5,707 nt of DNA from Erysipelotrichaceae bacterium (GTDB lineage Bacteria > Bacillota_I > Bacilli_A > Erysipelotrichales > Erysipelotrichaceae). The DNA lies in the NCBI GenBank assembly GCA_017620435.1, contig JAFZQL010000224.1:1-5707 (forward strand). The letters are read 5' to 3'. Each line of letters opens with the position of its first letter. The first letter of the stretch is position 1. This document shows positions 1 to 5,707 of this stretch, one piece after another. Position numbers and translations under genes: made by a program. The notes under the pieces are model-generated. The model saw only the letters and a list, made by a program, of their open reading frames with translations. It was not told the origin of the DNA and made no database searches.

Positions 1-434
1 CTGTCTTGCGGGTTGTGGGCCGTTTCATACTGAACACATCTTGAGATGATCCTCTCCGGAATGATGTCCCGGTCCGCTTCCGCAACGATACGCCCGTAGA
101 TGCTGCGGGGTTCTTCCTTCCTGCTGGCACGGTGGTCTTCGACAGCTTCTTTCATCATAAGGATCTCTTCTTCCGTGAACCAGCTTCTCAGCTTCCTGTC
201 TTCCTGCAGCCATCTTCCGGAACTGATCTCGTGGTCCTCTCTTCCGTAGCGCAGGCCGATGTCGTGATAGGCCGCGATCGTATAGACCATGTCGATATCC
301 ACATCCAGGTCTTTGCTGAGCTCAAGGCTGTTACTGATTACCGTCTGAATGTGTTCCGGGCCGTGGGACGCTTCATATCCCTCGTATTCCGGAAGAATCT
401 TTTCTTCGATATAGTTTCTTAATGTCGCATCGAT
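1..434 (-). other. HD-superfamily phosphohydrolase domain appended to TrmD (domain-level annotation)
   Basis: Residues from about 225 to 368 of the trmD product form this domain. A basic, helical linker (around KKKEIDATLR, 221-230) leads into SHGPEH (247-252). The H...HD...D ligand pattern is complete: H252, H281, D282 and D345, with extra conserved-looking histidines at 292 and 325. The stretches GREDHEISSG, EDHRAS and RSIYGRIVAEADRD resemble, from memory, a family of stand-alone HD proteins of about 190 residues in Firmicutes and Bacteroidota with no known function. By comparison with those I would expect roughly 50-70 more residues beyond the window edge. HD proteins are typically divalent-metal phosphomonoesterases or phosphodiesterases acting on nucleotides; the substrate here cannot be told from sequence. 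All metal ligands are present, so the domain looks active. Confidence 0.85.
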
Positions 435-1106
435 TTCTTTCTTTTTCAGCAGATCCGGTCTGAGTTTTTCTGTCGTTTTCAGAGCTTCTTCTTTGCGCCA
501 TTCCCTGATCTTTTCATGATTGCCCGACAGAAGGATCTCCGGTACTTTCCTGCCTTTGTAGTCTGCGGGCTTGGTGTACTGCGGGTATTCCAGCAGACCT
601 TCTGTAAAGGATTCGTCGATGACGCTTTCTTTCTTCATGCTTCCATCCACCAGCCGCATGACGGCTTGAACGATGACCATGGCCGGAAGTTCGCCTCCGC
701 TTAGGACATAGTCGCCGATCGACAGCATCTCATCCGCAAGATCATAGATCCTGGCATCATATCCTTCGTAATGGCCGCAGACCAGAACGACATGTGACAT
801 CTTCGACAGCCGTCCGGCGTCCTTTTGTTTAAAAGGTTTCCCGATCGGAGAGGTGATGACGACGTGGCTGTTTTCGTTACAGACGGCCTTTAGGGCATCC
901 TCTACAGGCTGTACCCTTAGAATGGTCCCGGCTCCGCCGCCGTATGGGGAATCATCGATCTTACGAAAACTTCCCGGCGCATAATCCCGGATGTCGACGA
1001 TCTCAATGTTCAGGATACCGGAAGAAACGCTTCTTTCAATCAATGGGGTCTTCAGGAAAGAAACGAACTCTTCAGGACACAATGTAAGAATGCTGATACG
1101 GATCAT
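1..1106 (-). CDS. trmD: TrmD tRNA (guanine37-N1)-methyltransferase fused to an HD phosphohydrolase domain (partial, C-terminus off window)
   Basis: The start ATG lies at 1106-1104 and the frame stays open to base 1, giving 368 visible residues. Residues 1-220 are a full TrmD SPOUT methyltransferase, which uses S-adenosylmethionine to make m1G37 in tRNAs and so prevents frameshifting. Visible family motifs are DDSPYGGGAG (51-60), LVCGHYEGYDARI (108-120), SIGDYVLSGGELPAM (129-143), R151 (equivalent of E. coli R154), GLLEYPQYTKPADYKG (170-185) and LLSGNHEKIREWR (192-204). TrmD proteins usually end near residue 240. Here the frame continues into an HD-type metal hydrolase domain with H252, H281-D282 (AAYHDIG), H292, H325 (EDHRAS) and D345 (VAEADRD). 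I checked the frame base by base across the join and no stop occurs. There is no ATG, GTG or TTG codon in frame between M157 and V269, so the HD part cannot easily start on its own. The start overlaps the upstream gene's stop as ATGA, with a GAAGGA site 9 bases upstream. The canonical catalytic Asp of the EDSF motif reads as Glu (E165). TrmD identity is secure; the role of the HD part is unknown. Confidence 0.93.
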   Translation of the reverse strand, partial: MIRISILTLCPEEFVSFLKTPLIERSVSSGILNIEIVDIRDYAPGSFRKIDDSPYGGGAGTILRVQPVEDALKAVCNENSHVVITSPIGKPFKQKDAGRLSKMSHVVLVCGHYEGYDARIYDLADEMLSIGDYVLSGGELPAMVIVQAVMRLVDGSMKKESVIDESFTEGLLEYPQYTKPADYKGRKVPEILLSGNHEKIREWRKEEALKTTEKLRPDLLKKKEIDATLRNYIEEKILPEYEGYEASHGPEHIQTVISNSLELSKDLDVDIDMVYTIAAYHDIGLRYGREDHEISSGRWLQEDRKLRSWFTEEEILMMKEAVEDHRASRKEEPRSIYGRIVAEADRDIIPERIISRCVQYETAHNPQD

Positions 1107-1435
1107 CCGATGCTGTCCTTCACAAAATGTACTTCCGCTTCGCTGCTGCTGACCATCACACTCTCCTGATTGAAGAAGGCACAGAGGTCCTTGGCGATCT
1201 CTTCGATCGTCTGTTCATCCACATCCAGCAGCGTCAGCATCAGCGTGTTCTCTTCCACATAAGTGCCGTCCTCGTGGAAGTATCCTCCGTTGATCAGACT
1301 CATGGAAAAGGCCACATGATAGCCCTGACACACTCTCTTTAAAATGGATACGTATTTCTCCGTCTCGAATTTCTGCGTATAGGTATCGGAATCGTTCAGT
1401 CCGATATAGATCTGCGTCTGTCTGACCTTTTTCAT
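1103..1435 (-). CDS. Uncharacterised 110-residue protein between HAD phosphatase and TrmD-HD (weakly DUF3574-like)
   Basis: The chosen start ATG (1435-1433) overlaps the stop of the HAD gene as ATGA and has an AGAAGGA ribosome-binding site 8 bases upstream. The stop overlaps the trmD start in the same way. A longer reading up to 1564 would run deep into the HAD gene and is unlikely. The 110-residue product is soluble, with no signal peptide or membrane segment. It begins with a beta-strand-like RQTQIYIGLND. A helical region and VAFSMSLINGGYFHEDGTY (41-59) follow, then a hydrophobic strand ENTLMLTLLDVDEQ (62-75), an acidic helix (76-88) and a final strand EVHFV (101-105). This alternating pattern suggests a small ferredoxin-like alpha/beta fold. 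The opening strand and overall layout recall DUF3574, but that is a loose impression. It could be a regulatory or binding partner of its neighbours; no catalytic motif is evident. Confidence 0.85.
   Translation of the reverse strand: MKKVRQTQIYIGLNDSDTYTQKFETEKYVSILKRVCQGYHVAFSMSLINGGYFHEDGTYVEENTLMLTLLDVDEQTIEEIAKDLCAFFNQESVMVSSSEAEVHFVKDSIG
1116..1121 (-). promoter_or_regulatory. Ribosome-binding site for trmD-HD
   Basis: GAAGGA on the minus strand lies 9 bases before the ATG at 1106, inside the 3' end of the preceding gene. Together with the ATGA overlap it fixes the start and suggests translational coupling. Confidence 0.7.
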
Positions 1436-2136
1436 TTTCTTTGTCCTTCTATGATTTGTCTTAACGTATCGATCATCTCTTCTTCGGAATATACCGTATA
1501 GTCCGGAACGATGCTCCTGTCTTCCGGAATTCTTCTGCGTCTGTTGATCCAGACCGTATGCCACCCGGCTTTGTGTGCGCCGGCAATATCGCTTTCAAAC
1601 GAATCGCCGATCATCCATAGCTGCTTTCCCTGCGCTTTTTCTTCAGCGATCCTGAATATCCTTTCATCGGGTTTTGTCACACCAACGTCTCCGGAAACGA
1701 CAACATCTTCTTTTCTGATCCATTTCAGAAGTCCCAGAGACCTCACCTTGTCCCACTGATGTCCGGAAGGGCCGTTGGACAGGATGCCGAACGGCACAAG
1801 TCCGCTGTATTGATCAAGGAAGGCCTTCATCTCATCCGACACTTCGATTTGATGCTGATGTTCCTGATAGACATCCTGGAACGCCAGGGCTTCTTCTTCG
1901 CTCATCTCTATCCCATAATCCTCAAAAGCCTTCTGCAGTCTGTAGCAGTACATTTCCTTCATCGACATCTTTCTGTTCTCGACCGCCATAAAAGAAACTT
2001 CTCCGTGTTTCCGGAACGCCAGAAACAAACCGTCCATCGGAACATCCTCTTCAAAGAAGTGCCTGCACGTCTTACGAAACGGATCCGCAAGATCGTACAA
2101 CGTATCGTCGATATCAAAGAAAAACATTCTTTCCAT
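1432..2136 (-). CDS. HAD-superfamily phosphatase, subfamily I (YjjG/phosphoglycolate-phosphatase-like)
   Basis: This 234-residue cytoplasmic enzyme has all four HAD motifs. Motif I is FFFDIDDTLYD, with nucleophile D8 and acid/base D10. Motif II is GILSNG with S120. Motif III is K155 in GVTKPDERIF. Motif IV is MIGDSFESDIAGA, with D178 and D183 binding Mg2+. Residues of about 16-95 form a helical C1-type cap between motifs I and II, placing it in subfamily I alongside the YjjG-type 5'-nucleotidases and phosphoglycolate phosphatases. Such enzymes remove phosphate from small metabolites or nucleotides; the substrate cannot be told from sequence. It is the first gene of the left operon, and its stop overlaps the next start. 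The start at 2136 is preceded by a weak AAGAG site 7 bases upstream. Met4 (2127) is a possible alternative start, since it would still keep motif I. Family assignment is firm; the specific function is open. Confidence 0.93.
   Translation of the reverse strand: MERMFFFDIDDTLYDLADPFRKTCRHFFEEDVPMDGLFLAFRKHGEVSFMAVENRKMSMKEMYCYRLQKAFEDYGIEMSEEEALAFQDVYQEHQHQIEVSDEMKAFLDQYSGLVPFGILSNGPSGHQWDKVRSLGLLKWIRKEDVVVSGDVGVTKPDERIFRIAEEKAQGKQLWMIGDSFESDIAGAHKAGWHTVWINRRRRIPEDRSIVPDYTVYSEEEMIDTLRQIIEGQRK
1444..1450 (-). promoter_or_regulatory. Ribosome-binding site for the 110-residue gene
   Basis: AGAAGGA on the minus strand lies 8 bases before the ATG at 1435, within the end of the HAD gene. It favours this start over the upstream in-frame ATG at 1564. 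Confidence 0.7.
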
Positions 2137-2156
2137 GTTTCATCTCTTATGTCTCT

Positions 2157-2162
2157 ATTATA
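2157..2162 (-). promoter_or_regulatory. -10 element of the HAD/110-residue/trmD-HD operon promoter
   Basis: The minus strand reads TATAAT, a perfect sigma-A -10, 20 bases before the HAD start codon. This predicts a transcript start near 2150 and a leader of about 14 bases holding the AAGAG site. At 17-base spacing the -35 position (2185-2180, AGGATA) is a poor match and there is no TGn extension. The promoter is plausible but not secure. Confidence 0.45.
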
Positions 2163-2218
2163 CTTGGCTCCGGTACTCTTATCCTATACTATCCGCCTAT
2201 TTTCTGTATCTGTAATCT

Positions 2219-2226
2219 GTTTAAAC
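2219..2226. promoter_or_regulatory. Candidate operator palindrome (GTTTAAAC) next to the plus-strand -10
   Basis: GTTTAAAC is a perfect 8-base palindrome just upstream of the extended -10, within CTGTTTAAACTG. It sits where a repressor would block RNA polymerase. It lacks the central CG typical of LacI/GalR operators. A regulator is likely for a sugar operon, but this site is only a guess. Confidence 0.2.
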
Positions 2227-2235
2227 TGATAAAAT
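2227..2235 (+). promoter_or_regulatory. Extended -10 element of the alpha-galactosidase operon promoter
   Basis: TGATAAAAT gives a TGn extension plus TAAAAT, one mismatch from TATAAT. It ends 25 bases before the start codon at 2261, so transcription would start near 2242. The -35 position at 17-base spacing (2207-2212, TATCTG) is weak, as is common with extended -10 promoters and with promoters needing an activator. A second candidate upstream, TATACT at 2185-2190 with TTGGCT at 2164-2169, has a short 15-base spacer and looks less likely. Confidence 0.45.
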
Positions 2236-2248
2236 AATAAGTAGATAT

Positions 2249-2253
2249 GGGGG
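2249..2253 (+). promoter_or_regulatory. G-rich ribosome-binding site of the alpha-galactosidase gene
   Basis: Five consecutive G bases lie 7 bases before the ATG at 2261. This is an atypical Shine-Dalgarno sequence compared with the AGAAGGA and AAAGGAG sites elsewhere in the window. It can still pair in part with the CCUCC of 16S rRNA, and no other candidate lies at the right distance. Confidence 0.5.
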
Positions 2254-2260
2254 CAGATCA

Positions 2261-4555
2261 ATGAACACAATCGAAATAAAAGACAATGTGTTTTTACTAA
2301 GCACCAATAACACGTCTTATTTTTTCTATGTCAATCAGTACAGACATCTGGAACATCTCCATTACGGATGCCGGGTCAGGATCGAAGACGGCGAAGAGCT
2401 TGCCTTGAAGCGCTGTCTTTCCTACGGCAGCACGATCCTGTACAAGGAAGATCCGTCCTATTCTCTGGACCACATCGCCCAGGAATACGGCTCTTACGGC
2501 AGAGGGGATTTTAAAGAGGCTTCCATCGAACTGGAAGCGGATGATTCCTATACCACAGAGTTTCTGTTTGATTCTTATGAAATAAAGGATGGAGAGATCG
2601 GGATACCGGGTCTGCCGAGTGCCTATGGCGCAGACAAGACTCTGATCGTTCATCTGAAAGACGAGGTCAGAAAACTGCAGCTGGACCTGTACTACACCGT
2701 CTATCCTCAAGAAGACGTCATTACCAGAAGGGCTGTTCTGATCAACCAAAGTAGCAGAAAGTATTTCCTGCACAAACTGATGTCCTACTGTCTGGATCTG
2801 TATGAAGACAATCTGCAGATGATGGATTTCTGCGGAGCCTGGGACAAAGAGGCTCATGTCAATCTGCACGACATTCAAAGAGGGACCTATACCATCGGAT
2901 CAAGAGTCGGTTTCTCTTCCGCCAAACAGAATCCGGGATTCATCATCAAAAGAAAAGATACAAACGAAAACTACGGAAAAGCCTGGGGCTTCAACCTGGT
3001 CTATACCGGAAACCACTATTCCAGCGTATCGAAGGACGAATACGGGATACACAGGATACAGAGTGGTATCAATCCGGAGAGGTTCGTCTATGAACTGAAG
3101 AAAGGCGCTTCATTTGAGACACCGGAAGCGATCCTGACCTTCTCCGACAAAGGACTCAATGATCTGTCTCATCATTTCCACGATTTCATCAATAAACACA
3201 TCGTCCGTTCCGACTGGAAAGAAAAAGAGAGACCGGTGCTGATCAATTCCTGGGAAGCCTTCGGCATGGATTTCAACAAAAACAAGCTTGTCAAACTGGC
3301 GAAGCAGGGACATTCTCTGGGAATGGAGCTGTTTGTCCTGGATGACGGCTGGTTCGGCAGAAGAAACAACGACACGAGGGGACTTGGCGACTACGACTGC
3401 AACACCAAGAAGATCCCGGGCGGCATCCGTTCCCTGTCAAAGGAGATCCACGATCTGGGTATGCTATTTGGCATCTGGGTAGAACCGGAATCCATCAATG
3501 TAGATTCAAAACTTTACGAGAAACATCCGGAATATGCGATCGTTGAAAAAGACAGAGAGATGCTGTTTGGCAGACATCAGCTCCTGATGGACCTGACCAA
3601 CCCGGAAGTCAGAGACTATATCGTCGAAAACGTCTCCGATCTGATCGACAGAAACAAGGTCGACTACATCAAGTGGGACGTGAATCGGATGATGGACGGT
3701 GTTACCGGCGTATACAGCCATGAATATATCAAAGGACTGTACGAAGTGCTCGACAGGATCTTCACGCCTAGACCGCATGTTCTGTTTGAATCCTGCAGCT
3801 CCGGAGGCAACCGTTTCGATCTGGGCATGCTGTGCTACTCGCCGCAGATCTGGGCTTCCGACGATACCGATCCGATTGAAAGGATAGACATTCAGAAAGG
3901 TCTCTCCTACCTATATCCGCAATCCACAATGGGCGCTCATGTTTCCGCTTCTCCGCATCTGCAGACCCTGCGTCAGACACCGCTGGAGACCCGTTTCACG
4001 GTAGCCGCCTACGGCTGTCTGGGTTATGAGCTGGATCTCAACCTGCTTTCTCCGGTCGAAAAGAAAGAGGTCAAGAAGCAGGTCGCCTACTACAAGAAAC
4101 ATCGTCAGACTTTCCAGTACGGCAGGTTCTATCGCATCGGTGAAGAAGAACCGTACGAATCCTTTGAAGTCCGCGGGGAAGAAACGATCGTTTCCAAATT
4201 CAGAAGACTGGTCCATGCCGCTCCGGTCTATGACAAGCTGTTTGCCTTCGGATTAAACGACGACGCGATGTATGAAATCGTTTCCCGCCCTTATCTGCAC
4301 AACATCCGCCAGTTCGGCCACCTGATCAACTTCGTTCTTCCGGTTAAGATCGACGCCAACGGACACATCATGAATGAGATCGGAAAACGCAAAGGCATGG
4401 ATGCGGCAGGACAGAACTACCGGGCTTCCGGTGCCGCTTTGAGAAGCGGGATCTATCTGAACAACCTTTTCCTGGGTTCAGGGTTTAACGACAGTTTAAG
4501 AATACCGTTGGATTACGGTTCCGATATGTATGAAATAAAGGAGATGAAACAATGA
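2261..4555 (+). CDS. aga: Alpha-galactosidase, glycoside hydrolase family 36
   Basis: This 764-residue enzyme hydrolyses terminal alpha-1,6-galactose from melibiose, raffinose and stachyose with retention of configuration. It has no signal peptide, so it acts in the cytoplasm on imported sugar. Residues of about 1-315 form the N-terminal beta-supersandwich. The TIM barrel begins near RPVLINSWEAFG (about 324-335), and a C-terminal beta domain runs from about 650. Barrel motifs are LDDGWFG (360-366), YIKWDVNR with nucleophile D473 (KWD 471-473), FESCSSGGNRFD (509-520) and WASDDTDPIER (531-541), where D534 is the expected acid/base. Length is slightly above the usual 720-745. The stretch between the two catalytic Asp residues (61) is about nine shorter than the 70 I recall for Geobacillus AgaA. 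The gene overlaps the downstream transporter by ATGA. Homologues are named aga, agaA, rafA or melA, so the symbol is a convention. The family is certain; the preferred substrate is inferred. Confidence 0.97.
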   Translation: MNTIEIKDNVFLLSTNNTSYFFYVNQYRHLEHLHYGCRVRIEDGEELALKRCLSYGSTILYKEDPSYSLDHIAQEYGSYGRGDFKEASIELEADDSYTTEFLFDSYEIKDGEIGIPGLPSAYGADKTLIVHLKDEVRKLQLDLYYTVYPQEDVITRRAVLINQSSRKYFLHKLMSYCLDLYEDNLQMMDFCGAWDKEAHVNLHDIQRGTYTIGSRVGFSSAKQNPGFIIKRKDTNENYGKAWGFNLVYTGNHYSSVSKDEYGIHRIQSGINPERFVYELKKGASFETPEAILTFSDKGLNDLSHHFHDFINKHIVRSDWKEKERPVLINSWEAFGMDFNKNKLVKLAKQGHSLGMELFVLDDGWFGRRNNDTRGLGDYDCNTKKIPGGIRSLSKEIHDLGMLFGIWVEPESINVDSKLYEKHPEYAIVEKDREMLFGRHQLLMDLTNPEVRDYIVENVSDLIDRNKVDYIKWDVNRMMDGVTGVYSHEYIKGLYEVLDRIFTPRPHVLFESCSSGGNRFDLGMLCYSPQIWASDDTDPIERIDIQKGLSYLYPQSTMGAHVSASPHLQTLRQTPLETRFTVAAYGCLGYELDLNLLSPVEKKEVKKQVAYYKKHRQTFQYGRFYRIGEEEPYESFEVRGEETIVSKFRRLVHAAPVYDKLFAFGLNDDAMYEIVSRPYLHNIRQFGHLINFVLPVKIDANGHIMNEIGKRKGMDAAGQNYRASGAALRSGIYLNNLFLGSGFNDSLRIPLDYGSDMYEIKEMKQ
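4537..4543 (+). promoter_or_regulatory. Ribosome-binding site of the GPH transporter
   Basis: AAAGGAG, the strongest Shine-Dalgarno sequence in the window, lies 8 bases before the ATG at 4552 and inside the end of the alpha-galactosidase gene. It fixes the start of the transporter. Confidence 0.8.
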
Positions 4556-5707
4556 AACAAGAAACGAAAAACAAGTACTTCTTTGGGCTGGGGACAGTCG
4601 GCAGAGATATGTTCTACGCGTTTGAAGCAAACGCCATGATCTATTTCCTCTCCAACATCCTGCAGCTTCCGCTTACCACTTTTGCGATGGTTTCTCTGGT
4701 GCTTACCGTATTAAGGATCTTTGACGCACTCAACGATCCGATCACCGGTCTGATCATCGACAACATCAAGTCCCCTTGGGGCAAATACAAACCGCCGATG
4801 TTGGTGGGATGCCTGCTGGCGGTCGTGTTCTATCTGATCATGTTTGCGGACTTCGGTCTGACCGGCGTGAAGTATGTGCTGGTCTTCGGTGTCGCCTACA
4901 TCCTTTGGGATATCAGCTACGGCATCAACGACATCGCCTACTGGTCCATGATGCCTTCTCTGACGCTGGATCAGAAGAAGAGAGAAGACTTCGGTGCGTT
5001 TGCCAGGATCTGTGCCAATATCGGCATGTTTATCGTCATGATCGGCTATCCTTCCTTTACGGAGATGCTGGGAGGAGGCGAAAAAGGATACTTCCTTCTG
5101 GCGGTTATCGTATCGGTACTGATGATCGCGTTCCAGCTGTTTACGGTGATTGGGGTTAAGGAAAACAAAGGACAGTTTAAAGAAGAGGAACAGACTTCTC
5201 TGAAGGAACTCTTCCACGTATTGTTTGCCAACGATCAGCTGATGTGGGTGACGCTGGCAATGGCGCTGTTTACCGTCGGCTATGTCTCGACAACCAACTT
5301 TGCCCTGTACTACATGCAATACATCTACTGCGACATCGACAAGTATGCGATCCTGGCTGCCGCCTGCGGCGTTGCCCAGCTTGCTGCTTTGATCGTCTTC
5401 CCGCTGGTTTCCAAGCTCTTCACAAGAAAGAAATTCTATGCCATTTCAACGATTATCGTCGTGATCGGCTATATCATCTTCTTCTTTGCAGACCGTTCGC
5501 TGGCTATGATTGCCTTGGGTGCGGTGGTCATTTTTGTGGGTGAGGCATTCATACAGCTGCTGATGCTGATGTTCATCTCTGATACGATTGAATACGGCCA
5601 GTGGAAACTAGGTAAGAGAAACGACTCCATCACCTTCTCCATCCAGCCTCTCATCAACAAGATCGGCGGAGCGCTGGCTACCGGTGTTGTCTCCATTACC
5701 CTGGTTA
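4552..5707 (+). CDS. GPH-family sugar:cation symporter (MelB/LacS-like), partial, C-terminus off window
   Basis: 385 residues are visible of an expected 450 or so (more if a LacS-type EIIA tail is present). It is a polytopic membrane protein of the glycoside-pentoside-hexuronide:cation symporter family, with about ten hydrophobic helices in view. It should import alpha-galactosides with Na+ or H+. Residues aligning with Salmonella/E. coli MelB are all kept: D19 in FGLGTVGRD; R55, D58 and D62 in RIFDALNDP (MelB R52, D55, D59, the cation site); D127 and W131 in NDIAYWS (MelB D124, W128, sugar binding); and K370 in LINKIGG (MelB K377). The loop signatures DNIKSPWGKYKP (70-81) and DTIEYGQWKLGKR (344-356) are typical of GPH. 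The central loop is near 203-215. The start overlaps the alpha-galactosidase stop. Exact substrate is inferred from that neighbour. Confidence 0.95.
   Translation, partial: MKQETKNKYFFGLGTVGRDMFYAFEANAMIYFLSNILQLPLTTFAMVSLVLTVLRIFDALNDPITGLIIDNIKSPWGKYKPPMLVGCLLAVVFYLIMFADFGLTGVKYVLVFGVAYILWDISYGINDIAYWSMMPSLTLDQKKREDFGAFARICANIGMFIVMIGYPSFTEMLGGGEKGYFLLAVIVSVLMIAFQLFTVIGVKENKGQFKEEEQTSLKELFHVLFANDQLMWVTLAMALFTVGYVSTTNFALYYMQYIYCDIDKYAILAAACGVAQLAALIVFPLVSKLFTRKKFYAISTIIVVIGYIIFFFADRSLAMIALGAVVIFVGEAFIQLLMLMFISDTIEYGQWKLGKRNDSITFSIQPLINKIGGALATGVVSITLV

Larger units (their letters stand above)
2137..2260. promoter_or_regulatory. Divergent intergenic control region
   Basis: This is the only non-coding stretch in the window, 124 bases between the two divergent operons. 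It is more AT-rich than the genes, especially towards the alpha-galactosidase. It holds the two candidate -10 elements (2157-2162 minus, 2230-2235 plus), CTGT repeats at 2204, 2210 and 2217, and a GTTTAAAC palindrome at 2219-2226. I see no strong hairpin, riboswitch or terminator in it. Confidence 0.7.

Noticed and set aside
25..213. Minus-strand open frame of 62 codons near the window start
   Set aside because: It is in a different frame from the HD domain, which covers the same bases with intact metal-binding motifs.
1103..1564. Longer 153-residue version of the 110-residue gene
   Set aside because: The extra 43 residues overlap the HAD gene in another frame and are basic and low in structure. 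The ATG at 1435 has a better ribosome-binding site and the operon's usual ATGA junction.
2211..2224. Possible CcpA catabolite-response (cre) site
   Set aside because: It resembles the start of the cre consensus but lacks the central CG and mismatches near the end, so the match is too weak to claim.
1759..2229. Plus-strand open frame of 156 codons across the HAD gene and intergenic region
   Set aside because: It is antisense to a HAD gene with all four catalytic motifs, and its translation looks like no protein family.
2137..2260. Terminator or riboswitch in the intergenic region
   Set aside because: I found no GC-rich hairpin followed by a T-run and no conserved aptamer pattern. Both flanking operons start here, so no terminator is expected.
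2297..2878. Minus-strand open frame of 193 codons antisense to the alpha-galactosidase gene
   Set aside because: It lies wholly within a certain GH36 gene, resembles no known protein, and is explained by codon bias of the true gene.
4711..5319. Minus-strand open frame of 202 codons antisense to the transporter gene
   Set aside because: The product is rich in His, Arg, Gln and Asp with no domain, while the opposite strand encodes conserved MelB-like motifs across the same bases.

Overview
The window reads as a chromosomal stretch from a Bacillota (Firmicutes) bacterium. The protein sequences, start-site spacing and Shine-Dalgarno style fit that phylum. An Erysipelotrichia-like origin is my best guess, but the window holds no rRNA or other marker that would settle it. 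Coding density is very high. There are five genes in two divergent, tightly packed operons, separated by one 124-base intergenic region (2137-2260). Both operons run off the window, so the outermost gene on each side is incomplete. I see no tRNA, rRNA, CRISPR array, insertion sequence or transcription terminator.

Left operon (minus strand, read from 2136 towards 1): a HAD-superfamily phosphatase (1432-2136), a 110-residue uncharacterised protein (1103-1435), and a TrmD-type tRNA (guanine37-N1)-methyltransferase (1106 to the window edge). Each junction is a 4-base ATGA overlap, so the three are probably translationally coupled. The main surprise is that the TrmD frame does not stop at the usual end of the family (about residue 220-245). 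It continues without interruption into a metal-dependent HD-type phosphohydrolase domain, which is still open at the window edge (368 residues visible). The TrmD is also not beside rimM or rpsP on its upstream side, where these genes usually sit.

Right operon (plus strand, from 2261): a complete, cytoplasmic GH36 alpha-galactosidase (2261-4555) overlaps by ATGA a GPH-family (MelB/LacS-like) sugar:cation symporter (4552 to the window edge, 385 residues visible). Together they form an uptake-and-cleave pair for alpha-galactosides such as melibiose, raffinose or stachyose. The transporter brings the intact sugar in and the intracellular enzyme releases galactose.

The intergenic region carries a good TATAAT -10 element for the left operon, an extended -10 (TGATAAAAT) for the right operon, and a cluster of CTGT repeats with a GTTTAAAC palindrome that could be an operator. 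The right operon is ordinary carbohydrate metabolism. The TrmD-HD fusion and its partners are the part worth following up.
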